This document shows positions 1 through 12,340 of a stretch of DNA of 64,000 bases, piece by piece (position 1 is the first letter of the stretch; each line of letters opens with the position of its first letter). The translations under genes were made by a program, and so were the position numbers. Below the pieces are notes generated by a model that worked only from the letters and a program-made list of their open reading frames with translations, was not told the origin of the DNA and searched no databases. Source of the stretch: Alisma plantago-aquatica (lineage: Eukaryota; Streptophyta; Magnoliopsida; Alismatales; Alismataceae); the NCBI GenBank assembly GCA_963693085.1, contig OY856409.1, forward strand, positions 523,349,803-523,413,802, given 5' to 3'.

Positions 1-1488
1 TCATCTTTAATGATTTAATTAAGGAAAAACCCTTAGAGTTGATGATAAATGGACTTAATGACGTAATTCAAGTTGATATTGACCTGTTGTTAATAAAAGC
101 GAGAATAGAATCTAAAAAGATGATCTTTTTATATAATTGGCTTAATTTAGGGTTTCATGCATGTATGTGCATTAATGAACTTGAAAACCCTAATTTTAAT
201 GAATATGTCTTTGAATTGGTTTAATTGTGTAAATCCACGAATAAAATAGAGATGTGATGATCCTAAGCCAATTTGAGTATAAAAGATCCTTAATGTGGAT
301 AATTTGAGTAATTAGGGTTTTTATGAGTGGAAAAGTTGTTTTAGGGTTTGTTGACCTAAAAAGGATAAAGTTTGAGAAATTGATCTAAGAAACCCTAATG
401 CATCCTAATGAGACTTAGAAACCTTAGAAAGGTGTCCCAAGTCAATAAGGAGTTGTTTGGGATATGCTTGTGACAATTAGACATTATACATGTTTTCAGG
501 ATCAATGTTTGCTTGATTGATTGATTGGCTTGCTTGATTGGACATCTAGTGGATTTGGATAAATTGTTGCTTGAGATCTCCAAGACAGGTATGTGGTTAC
601 TTATGAATAACCGCTTAGTTTTCCGATGGTTTCTCGTACGTTTAATCGCTTTGAATGCAACTAAACTATTTGGATGTTCATATTTCAATTATAAAGTGAC
701 TATGACTATCACTTAATGTATATTCCTATAAACTCAGATTCGGGTTCTCTCTGTGGCATAATAGCTAACCTAGTACATGGCTGCCTATGGGTAGGTCCAT
801 CAGGTTAGAGAAAGGCCTAGTACATGGCTACCTATTGGGTAGGTCCATCAGGTCTATGGCTGACCTAGTACATGGTTACCTATTGGGTAGGTCCATCAGG
901 TCTATGGTTGACTTAGTACATGGATACCATGGAGGTAGGACCATCAAGTCATAATGAGTTAGATATCGGGCTATCTTCGGATAGTGCCATGCGACTCTAT
1001 TACCTAAAAGAGAGGTGATATTCATGTCCACTGCAGGGACAACCCAGAGTTCAAGAATATGTATGGATTGAGTTGTATGGCTTAAAATGTAATCTTGATT
1101 GTTAAATGATTAATTGAATGATTATATTGTTAACATAGTTGAGCATTATCTATTTCCTCCACATACCAGCTTCGGCTGACTGACGTTTTGTTTGTCGGCA
1201 TTTTAGGTACAATGAAAAGTACAAACAGTAAAGCAACACCTTGTGAATTCAAGAATTAAAGAACAAGGAGGAATTAGATAGAATAGTTCAGCTGAGGTTA
1301 GAAGTTAGTTTGTTCCCAACTTTTCAAGGTATGCAAAGAAAATTTTTATTACCATTTTCAGTATAGTCTGTTAGAATTTAATAATTGTTTATGGTTATAT
1401 GTCGAACCTTTGATCCGGGATTAATGGGTGCGGCTTCAACCTCTTGGTCTCCCTTAATTGGGGGTTATCGGGAGGTGGGGTCATAACA
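1..1488 (+). repeat. G1 5' LTR, 3' part only
   Basis: This is the last 1488 bases of an LTR whose full copy is 5833-9209. The end GGGGTCATAACA abuts the PBS. It includes a 48-bp tandem repeat block and several AAACCCTAA telo-box-like words (185-193 and 391-399). It contains no coding sequence. Short open frames on either strand here are repeated in the 3' LTR copy because the LTRs are nearly identical, not because they are selected. Confidence 0.85.
767..950 (+). repeat. 48-bp tandem repeat, about 4 units, in G1 5' LTR
   Basis: Units starting near 767, 815, 863 and 911 share the core words CCTAGTACATGG and GGTAGGTCCATCAGG. The last unit is the most diverged. The same block recurs in the 3' LTR at 8488-8671. 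Confidence 0.85.
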
Positions 1489-1490
1489 TT

Positions 1491-1502
1491 TGGTATCAGA
1501 GC
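1491..1502 (+). other. G1 primer binding site (initiator Met tRNA)
   Basis: TGGTATCAGAGC lies 2 bases after the 5' LTR end at 1488. It is the standard complement of the 3' end of plant initiator-Met tRNA used to prime minus-strand DNA synthesis, and it fixes the LTR boundary and the element's orientation. Confidence 0.9.
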
Positions 1503-4500
1503 GTAGGTTCTTCATGTAACCATTAATAATTATTAAATTTTATAAACTCCATAGAACCCAAGGGAGTTATTAGAGGAATTATCCGAAAGAAGGAGGTGTC
1601 TAGAAAGGGATCACGACCGGGGGCTGGAAAGATTTTCCTCTGCACCGCTAGTCAGAATACGAGGACTCCCGGACCCGTGTGACCGCCTGGCCAAAGTCTT
1701 AGGGTATGAATCGAAATAAGATACCTTTAGGACTTCTCATCTTATTCATCCCTTCTCATTACAAAATTCTGATAAGGACCTAAATGATTAGGGTTTTCTT
1801 TCTTCTCCTCACCCTCTTGAGGTATGGGTAAGGTTAATAAGGTTTAAGGAATCCTCCACTAAATTAATGAAAGGCATGTAAATAAGATGTCATGGACATA
1901 AGCTTAATAGATTAAGCACAAAATAAATAATAGATACATGCTTAGGTCGTATGACATAAGTTTTCATGTCATCAGAAGAGACCTGAGGCTAGACCTTCTT
2001 GTCAGGAGGATATGTTAGTCTTGGAGATAGAGATCTCCATTGCAAGTAGAGACCTAGCACATCCTCTGAGGATGATGCTAACCCTAACCCTAAGTGAAGG
2101 TTAGAGAGAGATGAGTCGGACCAGGTGTTTGAAAGAACATGCCTTTGGGATGCCATATGATCCATGGGTGACCTAGCACCTTTGGCAACCCAACCCTGGG
2201 AAGGGTCGTGCATGATAGGGTAAAGGATAGTTCCTTAGATGATGATGATAGTAAAGGACCTTAGAAACCCTATGGGCTTGTGCAAGTAGGGTATAGCTGG
2301 CACCTAGGGCACGTCATAGTGCTGACAGTAGGATGAAACCCTGGATAAGGAATTATGATGGATCAAGAAGGGTTACCTAAGCTTCACCCATGTAGAGGAT
2401 GTTTTTGAGGTTGATCCTTCATGAAAAAAGGACCTCTAATGGTGAGGTTGGATGTGGGGTTAGCTCTAGAGGGAGAAGGAAACCCAGCAAGGAGGTAGGA
2501 AGCCTAAAACCCTGGGATATGAGGAACAATGGATAATAGTGGTTGCCTCATGATTGATCCCTGAAAGATTGATGATATCTTGGAGGGACCAAACCCTAAA
2601 GATAGAGGATGAAGCATCTGGTGCCTATGTGCCTACGGTATAGGTGTTTACCTTCTGAGAAAGGAAGAAGATGTTCTGTATACCTTGAAGTGGATTTGTA
2701 ACATGTTATGAGGCCTTGTACCTTATGGTTTGTCCTTGAGGAAAATCCAAATCTAAGTGTTGCTTGAGTTGAAGGATGACAAGAAGTGCATGTCATGCCT
2801 TTTCATGCTTGGTTCGTAGTTAAGAGATGGAGCATGCAGTTGGACACCTACAAGTGAACCTAGGGTTCCTAGGCCTAAGAGGGGAAGTGGTGTACCTAAT
2901 GCTCATAATGGGAAGTTGAGTTCCTATAGAAGCAAGCATGGTACTCCTCATGTATAGAGGAAAAAGGGGAAGCCCCTTAAGTTAAGGTGTGTTTGATGGA
3001 CCCCTCACAGCTAGGATGATGATAAAGGAAGGTATGATCTTGATCCAGTCTGAAGGAAAGAGGACAAGTATGACCTAGCATGGTACAGTAGGTGATCCGC
3101 TTGTGCCTTAATAGCTTGGTAGGGTTAAGTAAGCTCATGTGGATGTAAACCCTAGACCTAAGAGTTTTTGTGACCTTGTGGTCAAGAGATAGTTTTCCTC
3201 CCATCCTGGGAAAGGGACCCCTTTGGAAGGGTGTATATCAGTTTTGTTGGTTCAGGGTAACCTAAAGAGCTCTCATAGGATCTTCAGAAGCTAAGTGAAA
3301 GGTACATGGTGTGAGCATGAATCTACAGACCCATAGATATCCATCTCTAATTGCATATGGATGTGTTACCATGGAGGTAACCGATATGAGGCTTGACCAA
3401 GGTAGGCAGGTTGCCATGATCCCTATGGAAGGATGGGAGCCAGCCCATGAATGCAGAAAGAGAGATGATGAAGACTTGGGTAAGGTTCTAAGTGAACATG
3501 TACTATAGTGGAGAATCCTAAGTCTATCCTAGGGTCAAGTAGGGATAAGACCGATGAAAGTAGGAGTTGCCTAATTCCCCAGTTGCACATGACCATAGGG
3601 TCGGGAGGTAACAACTATCATTGTCTGAGGGCCATGGGTTAAGAGATTGATCACCTTCATGAACTCATGGGACCCAAAGGGTAGATGAGTAGGGCACTCT
3701 CTTGGTGCATGAGGGAAGAGGGATGACCCCAAAAGAGTCGGTACCCTATAGACCTAGAGGAGATGACCAAGGATATAAACCTCAGTAGGCTCAAGATTAG
3801 TTTTTCATGAAGGTAACTTTGATATCGAAATAGTTGTGATGAAGAGACATATGAGGCATGTTGCAACTTAGATGTAAAGGTGTATTGGTAAGGTGGGATA
3901 TACCATCTCTACTCTTGGAACAGGAAGAACTCTGCATTTAGACTGCAGCCAAATGCTTATTTCCTCTTGTTATGGGAGTGAGAGATAGAACATTACGCAT
4001 GCCATACACCAAGGATAAGAGATGATGTAGGTTGGAACGTTGCCACGAGAAATGGGGATAGAGAAGATATCTACCCTGGTAAAGTGAATGATACATGGAT
4101 GGTTTGTAAACACTAAGAGGAATGAGGTAGTCCCCTTATGAGGATGTTTTTATCATGAGCTATGTGGAACTTACAAGTTATACCATGTTGAGTTTGATCA
4201 CCATGATGATGGAATCAGAGAGTGTTCTTATGAAGATAAACATATAGTTTGAGGTGACATGATAAGTGAAATGCATGGAAGTGTAATGTTACCTAATACC
4301 TAAGGATGTGAAGTGGTAATGGATGCTCTGGTTGAGATACATCTGACTTGTTTGACTAGAAGCTATAAGAGGTTGTTTGGCTAACCCTAAGTTTGAAAAG
4401 GAGAAGTGTTTGGATAACACTCAGATGTAACAAGATGCGTTGAAAAGTTAAAGGTTGTTTGGTTAGCCAGTCTAGTCCTTGATGCAATGAAAGGATGGTG

Positions 4501-5820
4501 GTAGAACCTCAGATGCACTTCTTTGGAAGAGAAGGTGACGAAACCCCGACTAGAGTGGTTTAGGGTTTCAAAGGATTTGATCTTGAAAGAATCATGACAT
4601 ATAGGAAATCATGGTTGAAGATCACCATACACCGTGGAAAATGGCAATAGCACTTTGGATGCTTAAGATGAAGTTGCATGTGGTTTATGGCCATGCAAGC
4701 CAGGAGGTAAAGGACGAACCCCAGTAACCCAGGGTATTTATATAGAGGACAAAAGATTCCCTGAGAGGGAATGGGAGCTCAACACTATGGATGTTGTGAT
4801 AGGTCTTCCCTGGGCCAAAGAAGGTCGAGATACAATATGGGTTATGGTAGGTCGCCTTACCTAGATAATATGAGAAAGGAAGAGTTATGTCAAGGGACAG
4901 ATCTAGTTGAACTACCCATGAGAGAGATGGTTCAACTACACCATGAAGCGAGTTCAATGGTTCTTGAGTTTGACCTAAAGGTTCACTTCCATAAAGTGGA
5001 AGTAGGTACATGAAGAACTCAATGTTAGTATAGTTTATCACCCCTAACTATGGTTTGTATGATCCAGACTAAAGGGGTCTGATGAGGGCATGTGTGCTCA
5101 TTCAGGGTGATATCTAGAGAGAGTTGTTGTCATATGAAAGATGTGACAATGACCACCATAGCCAGTATCGGGTTTTATATGTAGCTCTGTAAGGGAGGTT
5201 GTGTCGGTCACCACTTCAGTAAGGTGATGTTGGTGAAAAGGGCCACATGATGGTTAGAAAAGGACCACATGATGGTTAGAAAAATGGGACCCCAGTGCGT
5301 GTAGATGAAGTCACTTTGATTGTGCAAGGGCTGAAAGGAGCCTTGAGACGATGAGAGTCGTGAGCAGATGCAAAGTAGACTGACATACAAGTTACTGTGG
5401 GAGAAAATGTGACATGAAAATCCGACCCATCTAAGTTATAACTAAGAGAGCTGAGTTCCCAATACATGGGTCCATTAGAAATGGATGGGTGGAGAAGGTT
5501 AGGTTTGACCCTACCCCTCAAGATAGAGTAATGGGAGATGTTTCCATGTGTCCAATTTAGAGCACTATGTGAGGTACCCCGACCATGTGCTGAGCAATGA
5601 ACATAGTGAGACCTAAGGGAGGCTAAAATGACATGAGTCACCTGTGCAGTTTATAGACGCCAGGATGAAAGAACTCAGAGAAAAGAATATGTGATAATAA
5701 AGGTTCTTTGAAAATGCCATGAGTACGGCAAAGCCACATAGGGGCCAATGATGGACATGGAAAAGTCTTATCCTGAATTGTTTGTTTGCTTGCCTGAATT
5801 TGGAGGACAAAATTCCTATA
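1503..5820 (+). mobile_element. G1 internal region, no recognisable genes
   Basis: About 4.3 kb between PBS and PPT. No zinc knuckle, protease, RT, RNase H, integrase or chromodomain motif can be read on either strand. The longest open frames are antisense and about 120 codons at most (4685-5041 and 5276-5641), with no recognisable composition or motif. The last codons before the PPT still resemble the gypsy pol terminus (a Leu-Glu-Asp-Lys-Ile-Pro-like stretch near 5805-5820), suggesting descent from an autonomous gypsy element by loss of pol. Confidence 0.6.
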
Positions 5821-5832
5821 AGAGGGGAAGGA
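5821..5832 (+). other. G1 polypurine tract
   Basis: AGAGGGGAAGGA, a pure purine run ending directly at the TG of the 3' LTR (5833). This is the plus-strand primer site of an LTR retrotransposon. Confidence 0.85.
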
Positions 5833-6780
5833 TGTTATAACCCCAATTTTTGGGTTCAATTAGTGAGAAATATAATTTCTCATATTAAAGAAATTGAACA
5901 AATAATGATATGATTTGTTTTGAATAAATGGATTCCTTTCACAATAGCCTTGATTGGTTGCTTTGTGGGCTTTATTGGCTATTGGGCCCAATAACAAGGA
6001 AATTCAAATAGTAAATGGATAATTGAATTTTCGAGAAAAGAAATATGTAGAAACCTCTAGAAGGCAAATCCAAAGAGGATTTCGTGCCTATTGGGTTCCT
6101 TGGATACCAAGGAGTCCAAGGTTGCAAAAAGAAAAGCAATAAGAAAAAGAAAAGATTAATTATGAAAGAAATTGAAAATAATGTGAAAATGTTGGAAATA
6201 AGTGGGAAAATGTATAATTAGGTGATCCATTATGGAATTTCGTGTTCCAAGGATTCCTAATGATAAAAGGAATGTCAATGAGGAAAATAAAACAAAAATA
6301 AAGAGAAATCCTCAAAAAGGAAATAATCTAATAATAAATAAATAAGATAATGTGAAATAATGCATAAAGATGCATCTAGAAGGATAATAAGTATCCAATA
6401 AAAAGTAATTTCGAAATAATAGAGTTTCTTGGGGTACAAGGAGCCCCAATGAAGGAAGAGGAAAGAGAAAATACCAAAACTTGCAAAATAAAAGATAATA
6501 TGGTACTTTAGTAATGTTTTTGGTGGAATTATTAAAAAGGAAGTAATTTCCATTAAAAGAAAATAGAAGTTCGTACCAATGAATTAAAAGGGCAAGAATA
6601 ATGATGATAAGAGAAAGGATTTTCGAAATCCTAATATCAGAGGAGGAAGGAATAATAAAGGAATATGTTTAGGAGAGAGAGAAAGAGGAAACATGCTTGG
6701 TAATGAAGGGAAGCACCTTCCTAATTAGAAGAGGGTGTGGTTGCTTGAGGGCAAGCCTACTAGGGCGTGGATACCCACAC

Positions 6781-6789
6781 TATAAAATA
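6781..6789 (+). promoter_or_regulatory. Probable TATA box of G1 LTR promoter
   Basis: TATAAAATA about 950 bp into the LTR, followed within 60 bases by pyrimidine-rich CTTCTCCTCC sequence and then the GC-rich leader-like region. Position and motif fit a U3/R junction, but no transcript evidence is available here. Confidence 0.6.
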
Positions 6790-8487
6790 GGGTAGAGCCC
6801 TGGTCGAGATCCAGAGAAGTTCCACGCAATACCACCCCTTCTCCTCCTTCTTTTGTCTGAAACCCTAATGGTGGAGATATAACCATATCCCAAGAGCTTA
6901 GGGGCCGTGGAGGAGCTACATTGGAGCCGTGCTATTTCCAAAACCTCAAGTGAGATACTCGATAGTCATCCCTCCGCCCTGGCCGTGTGCAGTAGTAGCA
7001 GCACGGCTACAAGAGCAGCCGCGCTTTGCTGCCTTTGCACGCGGATAAGTGGCCAGCTTGGCCATGGATTAGAGGCGCCTTGAGTGTGCATGGGCACGAC
7101 GGAGGTAGGTGCTACGTTTCCGGTGTAGATGGGGCCCAGAGCTAGGCACAAGAGTCGCGCCAGGGCTGCAAGACGGCGGCTAGGTCAGCCGCAGATCAGC
7201 CGCTCGAGGAAGAAGAAGAGCAAAAGATCGATTGGACAATTCTACCCCCAGCTTAACAAGGGGCGCTCGGGTTAAGTGGAGGGTAACCAAGTAATTTGGT
7301 TATATTTCTCAATCGGGCGCGTTGCATGGCTATGCTGACGTGTCAGCATACTATTGGCCAAGTAAGTGTTTTATTGCAAAAATCATAGTTAAATATTCGT
7401 AGCTCGGATGACAAAAGTTTATATATGAATTTTGACCAGAAAAACACAAGGAATCCAATAAAAATAGCTTTATAGCCTAAATCTGATCATAGTTCGAAAT
7501 GTAGTGTAAATCATCATCTTTAATGAATTAAAGATTAAGAAACTCAATTTTGATATGATTAATGTGTTTAATAGGGTTTAATGGGTCATTAGAGTTGATG
7601 TTAACCTGTTAAATATAAAAAGGCACATTATGTTCAAAAAGGAAGAACTTTGCACATGATTAGTCTAATTTAGAGTTTATGTGCTTAAATATGCATGAAA
7701 TTTGAAAAGGGCATAAAGTTATCATCTTTAATGATTTAATTAAGGAAAAACCCTTAGAGTTGATGATAAATGGACTTCATGACGTAATTCAAGTTGATAT
7801 TAACCTGTTGTTAATAAAAGCAAGAATAGAATCTAAAAAGATGATCTTTTTATATAATTGGGTTAATTTAGGGTTTCATGCATGTATGTGCATTAATGAA
7901 CTTGAAAACCCTAATTTTGATGAATATGTCTTTTAATTGGTTTAATTGTGTAAATCCATGAATAAAATAGAGATGTGATGATCCTAAGCCAATTTGAGTA
8001 TAAAAGATCCTTAATGTGGATAATTTGAGTAATTAGGATTTTTATGAGTGGAAAAGTTGTTTTAGGGTTTGTTAACCTAAAAAGGATAAAGTTTGAGAAA
8101 TTGATCTAAGAAACCCTAATGCATCCTGATGAGACTTAGAAACCTTAGAAAGGTGTCCCAAGTCAATAAGGAGTTGTTTGGGATATGCTTGTGACAATTA
8201 GACATTATACATGTTTTCAGGATCAATGTTTGCTTGATTGATTGATTGGCTTGCTTGATTGGACATCTAATGGATTTGGATAAATTGTTGCTTGAGATCT
8301 CCAAGACAGGTATGTGGTTACTTATGAATAACTGCTTAGTTTTCTGATGGTTTCTCGTACGTTTAATCGCTTTGAATGCAACTAAACTGTTTGAATGTTC
8401 ATATTGCAATTATAAAGTGACTATGACTGTCACTTAATGTATATTCCTATAAACTCAGATCCTGGTTCTCTCTGTGGCATAATAGCT

Positions 8488-8671
8488 AACCTAGTACATG
8501 GCTGCCTATGGGTAGGTCCATCAGGTTAGAGAAAGGCCTAGTACATGGCTACCTATTGGGTAGGTCCATCAGGTCTATGGATGACCTAGTACATGGCTAC
8601 CTATTGGGTAGGTCCAGCAGGTCTATGGTTGACTTAGTACATGACTACCATGGAGGTAGGACCATCAAGTC
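8488..8671 (+). repeat. 48-bp tandem repeat, copy in G1 3' LTR
   Basis: Four units with the same CCTAGTACATGG / GGTAGGTCCATCAGG cores as 767-950, differing by a few substitutions. Confidence 0.85.
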
Positions 8672-9209
8672 ATAATGAGTTAGATATTGGGCTATCTTCA
8701 GATAGTGCCATGCGACTCTATTACCTAAAAGAGAGGTGATATTCATGTCCACTGCAGGGACAGCCCAGAGTTCGAGAATATGTATGGATTGAGTTGTATG
8801 GCTTAAAATGTAATCTTGATTGTTAAATGATTAATTGAATGATTATATTGTTAACATAGTTGAACATTATCTGTTTCCTCCACATACCAGCTTTGGCTGA
8901 CCGACGTTTTGTTTGTCGGCATTTTAGGTACAATGAAAAGTACAAATAGTAAAGCGACACCTTGTAAATTCAAGAATTAAAGAACAACGAAGAATTAGAT
9001 AGAATAGTTCAGCTGAGGTTAGAAGTTAGTTTGTTCCCAACTTTTCAAGGTATGCACAAAAATTTTTTATTACCATTTTCAGTATAGTCTGTTAGAATTT
9101 AATAATTGTTTATGGTTATATGTTGAACCTTTGATCCGGGATTAATGGGTGCGGCTTCAACCTCTTGGTCTCCCTTAATTGGGGGTTATCGGGAGGTGGG
9201 GTCGTAACA

Positions 9210-9500
9210 ACACCCTACCATTAGGAGAAGTATCCCATATGGGAGAAGAAGAGAGTGTGACCCTCCTAATGTCAACTTCATGGGTCCTTCGCCATGTGAT
9301 AACCAATTGGTTATCAAAAAACCAAGGGCCTTTGTCAATAGGGAACTTCATGTCATCCTTAGAGGAAAAACAGGCTAGGAAAAGTTCACCTTTGATAGGC
9401 AAAACCTGAACCTCCCCTTTAGGCCTCCACAAGGAAAGCATCCATCCGTATAGCTGCGTGAGATGGCAGTTCTTCCCCAAAATCTGACTAGTGATAGTCT
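9210..9500 (-). pseudogene. LINE ORF1 / DUF4283-type fragment
   Basis: The minus-strand translation contains an LGKNCHLTQLYGWMLSLWRPKGEV stretch split here as LGKNCHLTQL then YGWMLSLWRPKGEV, then a 'DKGPWFFDNQLVITWRR'-like segment and 'VTLSSSPIWD'. These match the DUF4283 pattern (Trp-Pro-Lys-Gly; Gly-Pro-Trp; Ser-Pro-Ile-Trp) common in plant L1-type LINE ORF1 proteins, which bind RNA through a downstream zinc knuckle. No start codon is visible, a stop precedes the conserved part, and the frame runs into the G1 LTR at 9209. It is therefore a fragment that G1 interrupted; the remainder should lie left of G1. The zinc knuckle and the ORF2 endonuclease/RT are not in the window. Confidence 0.65.
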
Positions 9501-10147
9501 ACTATTTGATGGCAGTATCTCATGAAATATCCTTTTTCTCCAAATTTTAGAACTCTTTTCTTTTCCTTATTATTTTCAAGTTTACCAAAAGTCAGTATGA
9601 GATAATATCATTTTATGTCTCAAAATGTGATGATATGACAACTATCCAACATAAGGTCCTAGTTGTAACTATGGTCATTTAGGGTTTTTTTTCATGGGTA
9701 TCTTATGGGTTTTATTAATGTTATGTTTATGACCCCTATGAGAGCCATTTCAACTAGGGTTATATTTTCATATTTTGTGAAGAAAATGTACACTTGAGTC
9801 CATTCTAACCCTAGCATTTCCTATCTTTTGCCCATCCCGAACACTTTAAAAATGAGTTTCCCTTACTGCTATTCTCAAGATTTCCATTATTAGGTTATTG
9901 TTCATTGTTAGGAGCTTCAAGAGAAACTTATATGGATGGGTGATCATGAACAACATCATAGGGGGTTGTGGTTTTATGGGTTCTTCCATAGAGATATGAA
10001 TTTTATATACAAGTTATCTGACCCTGAGTTTGACTCTACTGGCCATGTTGGTATATTGGGTGACTAAAGTTTGACAATAGGCCTTAGTATGTTGACCAGT
10101 TCTAGAATATATGGGTGAATCTTTTGTAGTTTGGCAGATATAGTTGT
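9501..10147. other. Unassigned spacer
   Basis: About 650 bases between the LINE fragment and G2. No open frame of note, no repeat shared with the rest of the window and no regulatory motif recognised. It may be decayed LINE sequence. Confidence 0.4.
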
Positions 10148-12258
10148 TGTAACATAGTTGTTGATTACTCTAAGTCTACACTCTTAATGTCTACATAGCC
10201 AAAGGTGAGTGGACTTGGGCATTTGTCTGTATAATGGAACATAAATTCACACAAGTAGTATATATACAAAAGGAAATAACAAAACTAAAGCGACAACAAG
10301 AAATTAAACATGGATATGTTGACATGTATCCATTTCTATATTCAAGTTAGTCTGTTGGTGTCTCATTTCAGACAATAGAGTCTTGAGTGTTGTGGATCTT
10401 CATCTGGGAACTCAAAATTTGATATACACAACATATTAATGCTAAAGCATTAAGTACTCTATGAAAGGGCAAGCAAACACAATTTGAGAGGAATATAATA
10501 GTTGCTTGGCTGGAAACATTATAATTAATAAGAAGTAAAAACATGGCAAGAACACTTTATGAAATTTTCTTATAAAATGCATGTTTTTGGTTTCTTTATC
10601 CAATATATCAACATAACATAATCAAACATGAATTTTGTACATAGGAAATACAACTCAACCAAGTAAGTATCCAAGCATTCATGCAACATACATACAAGAA
10701 AGCCAATATCATAGTAGAGTTAAGGGATTAAGCGTACCTTGTGAGAGTACACAAGTTATTATCCTTGAGTAAGATTCTAAAGAAGGCTCAACCCAGGGTG
10801 ACCTAAGATGTAAAAATACATAACATGGGGTCTTACATTAGTAGGGTTTTGGTAAGATAAATATCACATAAATCGTTTGGATGTTCTCTTACACTGAGGT
10901 TGCAGGTAATTCAATCTTACTTCCAAAGATCCAAACATGCATGCAATTATTCAACATAGTCTAAAAGTCATACCAACACCTTAGGTCTAGGTGGTACATC
11001 CACATTATGAGTAACACTCGATGGAGATACAATCTTGTTTAGATGTAGGGTAAGTATGATAATTATATAATCATCAAGGTTTAAAAATGCAAGATCATAA
11101 CCAGTCATACTAGGTCAATTCATGCAATAGTCTTACATTTCCAAGTCATAGAAGCATTAAGTTGATCATGTTTGGCGGTAGAGCTATAGTATGATAATTC
11201 AACTAATTTGGAGTCATTAGGATAATTCTGATAACATTAGAGCATGGTTTATCAAGGTTAGACTTGAACAATAAACATATGCATTAAGAACAAGTTAGGG
11301 GTCATATGTATGTCACATATAGTCAAAAGAGTACATGAGTGTATTACATAACATTTTGTGTCACAAGGCATTCTAGGGACTGATTTTAAGGTCTACATAG
11401 GGGTTATGATCAACCTTGCAAAAGATTTAAAGATCCAAATCACATAGAAGAAAAGGTGGTCCATTGATGGCTACTGAAGAACGCTCCAACTTTGGCTAAG
11501 GTAGTGTTGACCATGGAAGATGGAGAAATATGGAGAAGAAAATTTGTGCCCTAGGGTATGAACAAGTGAGAAACAAAGGGGGAAATACTAACAATGAGGA
11601 ATAAGAGAGTGTTGGAAAGATAAATTTTTCCAAAGACATCGACATGAGTGGTTATAGGTTGGGAAAAAAAGATTTTGTAGCAGTTCTATAGCATACATAC
11701 TAAAGACTCAAGACAACCAAGGTCCATCGGATTTGGAGTCTTAATCTGTGGGCAAGGATCCAAGGGACAAAATCAATACTGGGGCAACATTAGATTGAGA
11801 TGGTTGAGAGTTATCAGATGCTGGCATGGCTCAAAGGAAAGGGGTGTCGACGTTGTTGGGCCACAGTCTCAAGATTGGACCATTAAGGCTCAAATCAAGA
11901 TAAAAACAAGGTTAAAAGGGTAAACCTTCCAAAGAGCATATTGTGAGCTACTTAAGTATGTTTGAGATGATCTTTGCAATTTTAGAAAGATTATTGGAAA
12001 CTCTACAACTTGATATACATTATAGAGAGAGTTTATGACATAAATTTGGTTAAAATTAATTTGTAAGATGGTGACATGTTAAGGATTTAAACTTAGTTCC
12101 AAGGAAATTTGCATGTCACCGCAAGACACATGTACATAAGACAAACCAATCAAGCATCAAAACACATTCCAACATTAAATTGGGGGCTAGAGTGAGAAAT
12201 TGGTTCAAGGATGAAGTTCATAGAAAATTCATTAGGAGAGGGAAAAGTTTAGGTTACA
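10148..12258 (-). repeat. G2 3' LTR (2111 bp)
   Basis: On the + strand it runs from TGTAACATAG to AGGTTACA. The left boundary was set by where similarity with the second copy starts (48908, TGTCACAG). The right boundary adjoins the PPT. No coding content was seen. Confidence 0.7.
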
Positions 12259-12340
12259 CAACCTCCCCACCTTAAAAGGAATTTTGTCCCAAAAATTTAT
12301 GCAATCCTTTAATCGAGACTGAAACTATCATATTCCATTT
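12259..12340 (-). other. G2 polypurine tract and last internal bases
   Basis: CAACCTCCCCACC at 12259-12271 is the complement of a purine tract. Next to it, the complement of a GGGACAAAATTCC word is the hallmark of plant gypsy 3' ends; G1 and G4 carry equivalent words at the same place. G3 inserted at 12341. Confidence 0.65.

Larger units (their letters stand above)
1..9209 (+). mobile_element. G1: gypsy-type, LARD-like LTR retrotransposon (left end cut by window)
   Basis: The 5' LTR portion 1-1488 aligns end to end with 7722-9209 of the 3' LTR. It is followed directly by a tRNA-iMet PBS, and the 3' LTR is preceded by a purine tract and starts TGTTATAACCCC. LTR ends of the form TGTTATAACC...GGTCGTAACA are typical of plant Ty3/gypsy elements. 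I counted about 20 substitutions in the first 780 aligned bases (roughly 2.5%), so the insertion is fairly young. The internal region (about 4.3 kb) shows no gag or pol motif, so the element looks non-autonomous (large retrotransposon derivative, LARD). The target duplication would be ACACC (9210-9214), with its partner left of the window. Confidence 0.85.
5833..9209 (+). repeat. G1 3' LTR, complete (3377 bp)
   Basis: It runs from TGTTATAACCCC to GGGTCGTAACA, after the PPT and before unrelated LINE-like sequence. It carries a TATA box (6781), a GC-rich stretch (about 6900-7230) likely to be the transcribed leader, and the 48-bp tandem block. At 3.4 kb this LTR is long even for gypsy elements. 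An open frame at 6966-7151 on the minus strand is not convincing as a gene. Confidence 0.85.

Noticed and set aside
1491..1502. TGGTATCAGAGC sites considered as parts of tRNA genes
   Set aside because: Each lies immediately after an LTR end and no cloverleaf surrounds it; these are primer binding sites.
4685..5641. Minus-strand frames of 118 and 121 codons in the G1 interior
   Set aside because: No recognisable motif, no start context, and a competing + strand frame of similar length at 4771-5013. Consistent with chance.
8116..8409. 97-codon minus-strand frame in the G1 3' LTR, also present at 395-688 in the 5' LTR
   Set aside because: Conserved between LTRs because they are about 97% identical. 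No domain, and the + strand is LTR sequence without a plausible antisense promoter.
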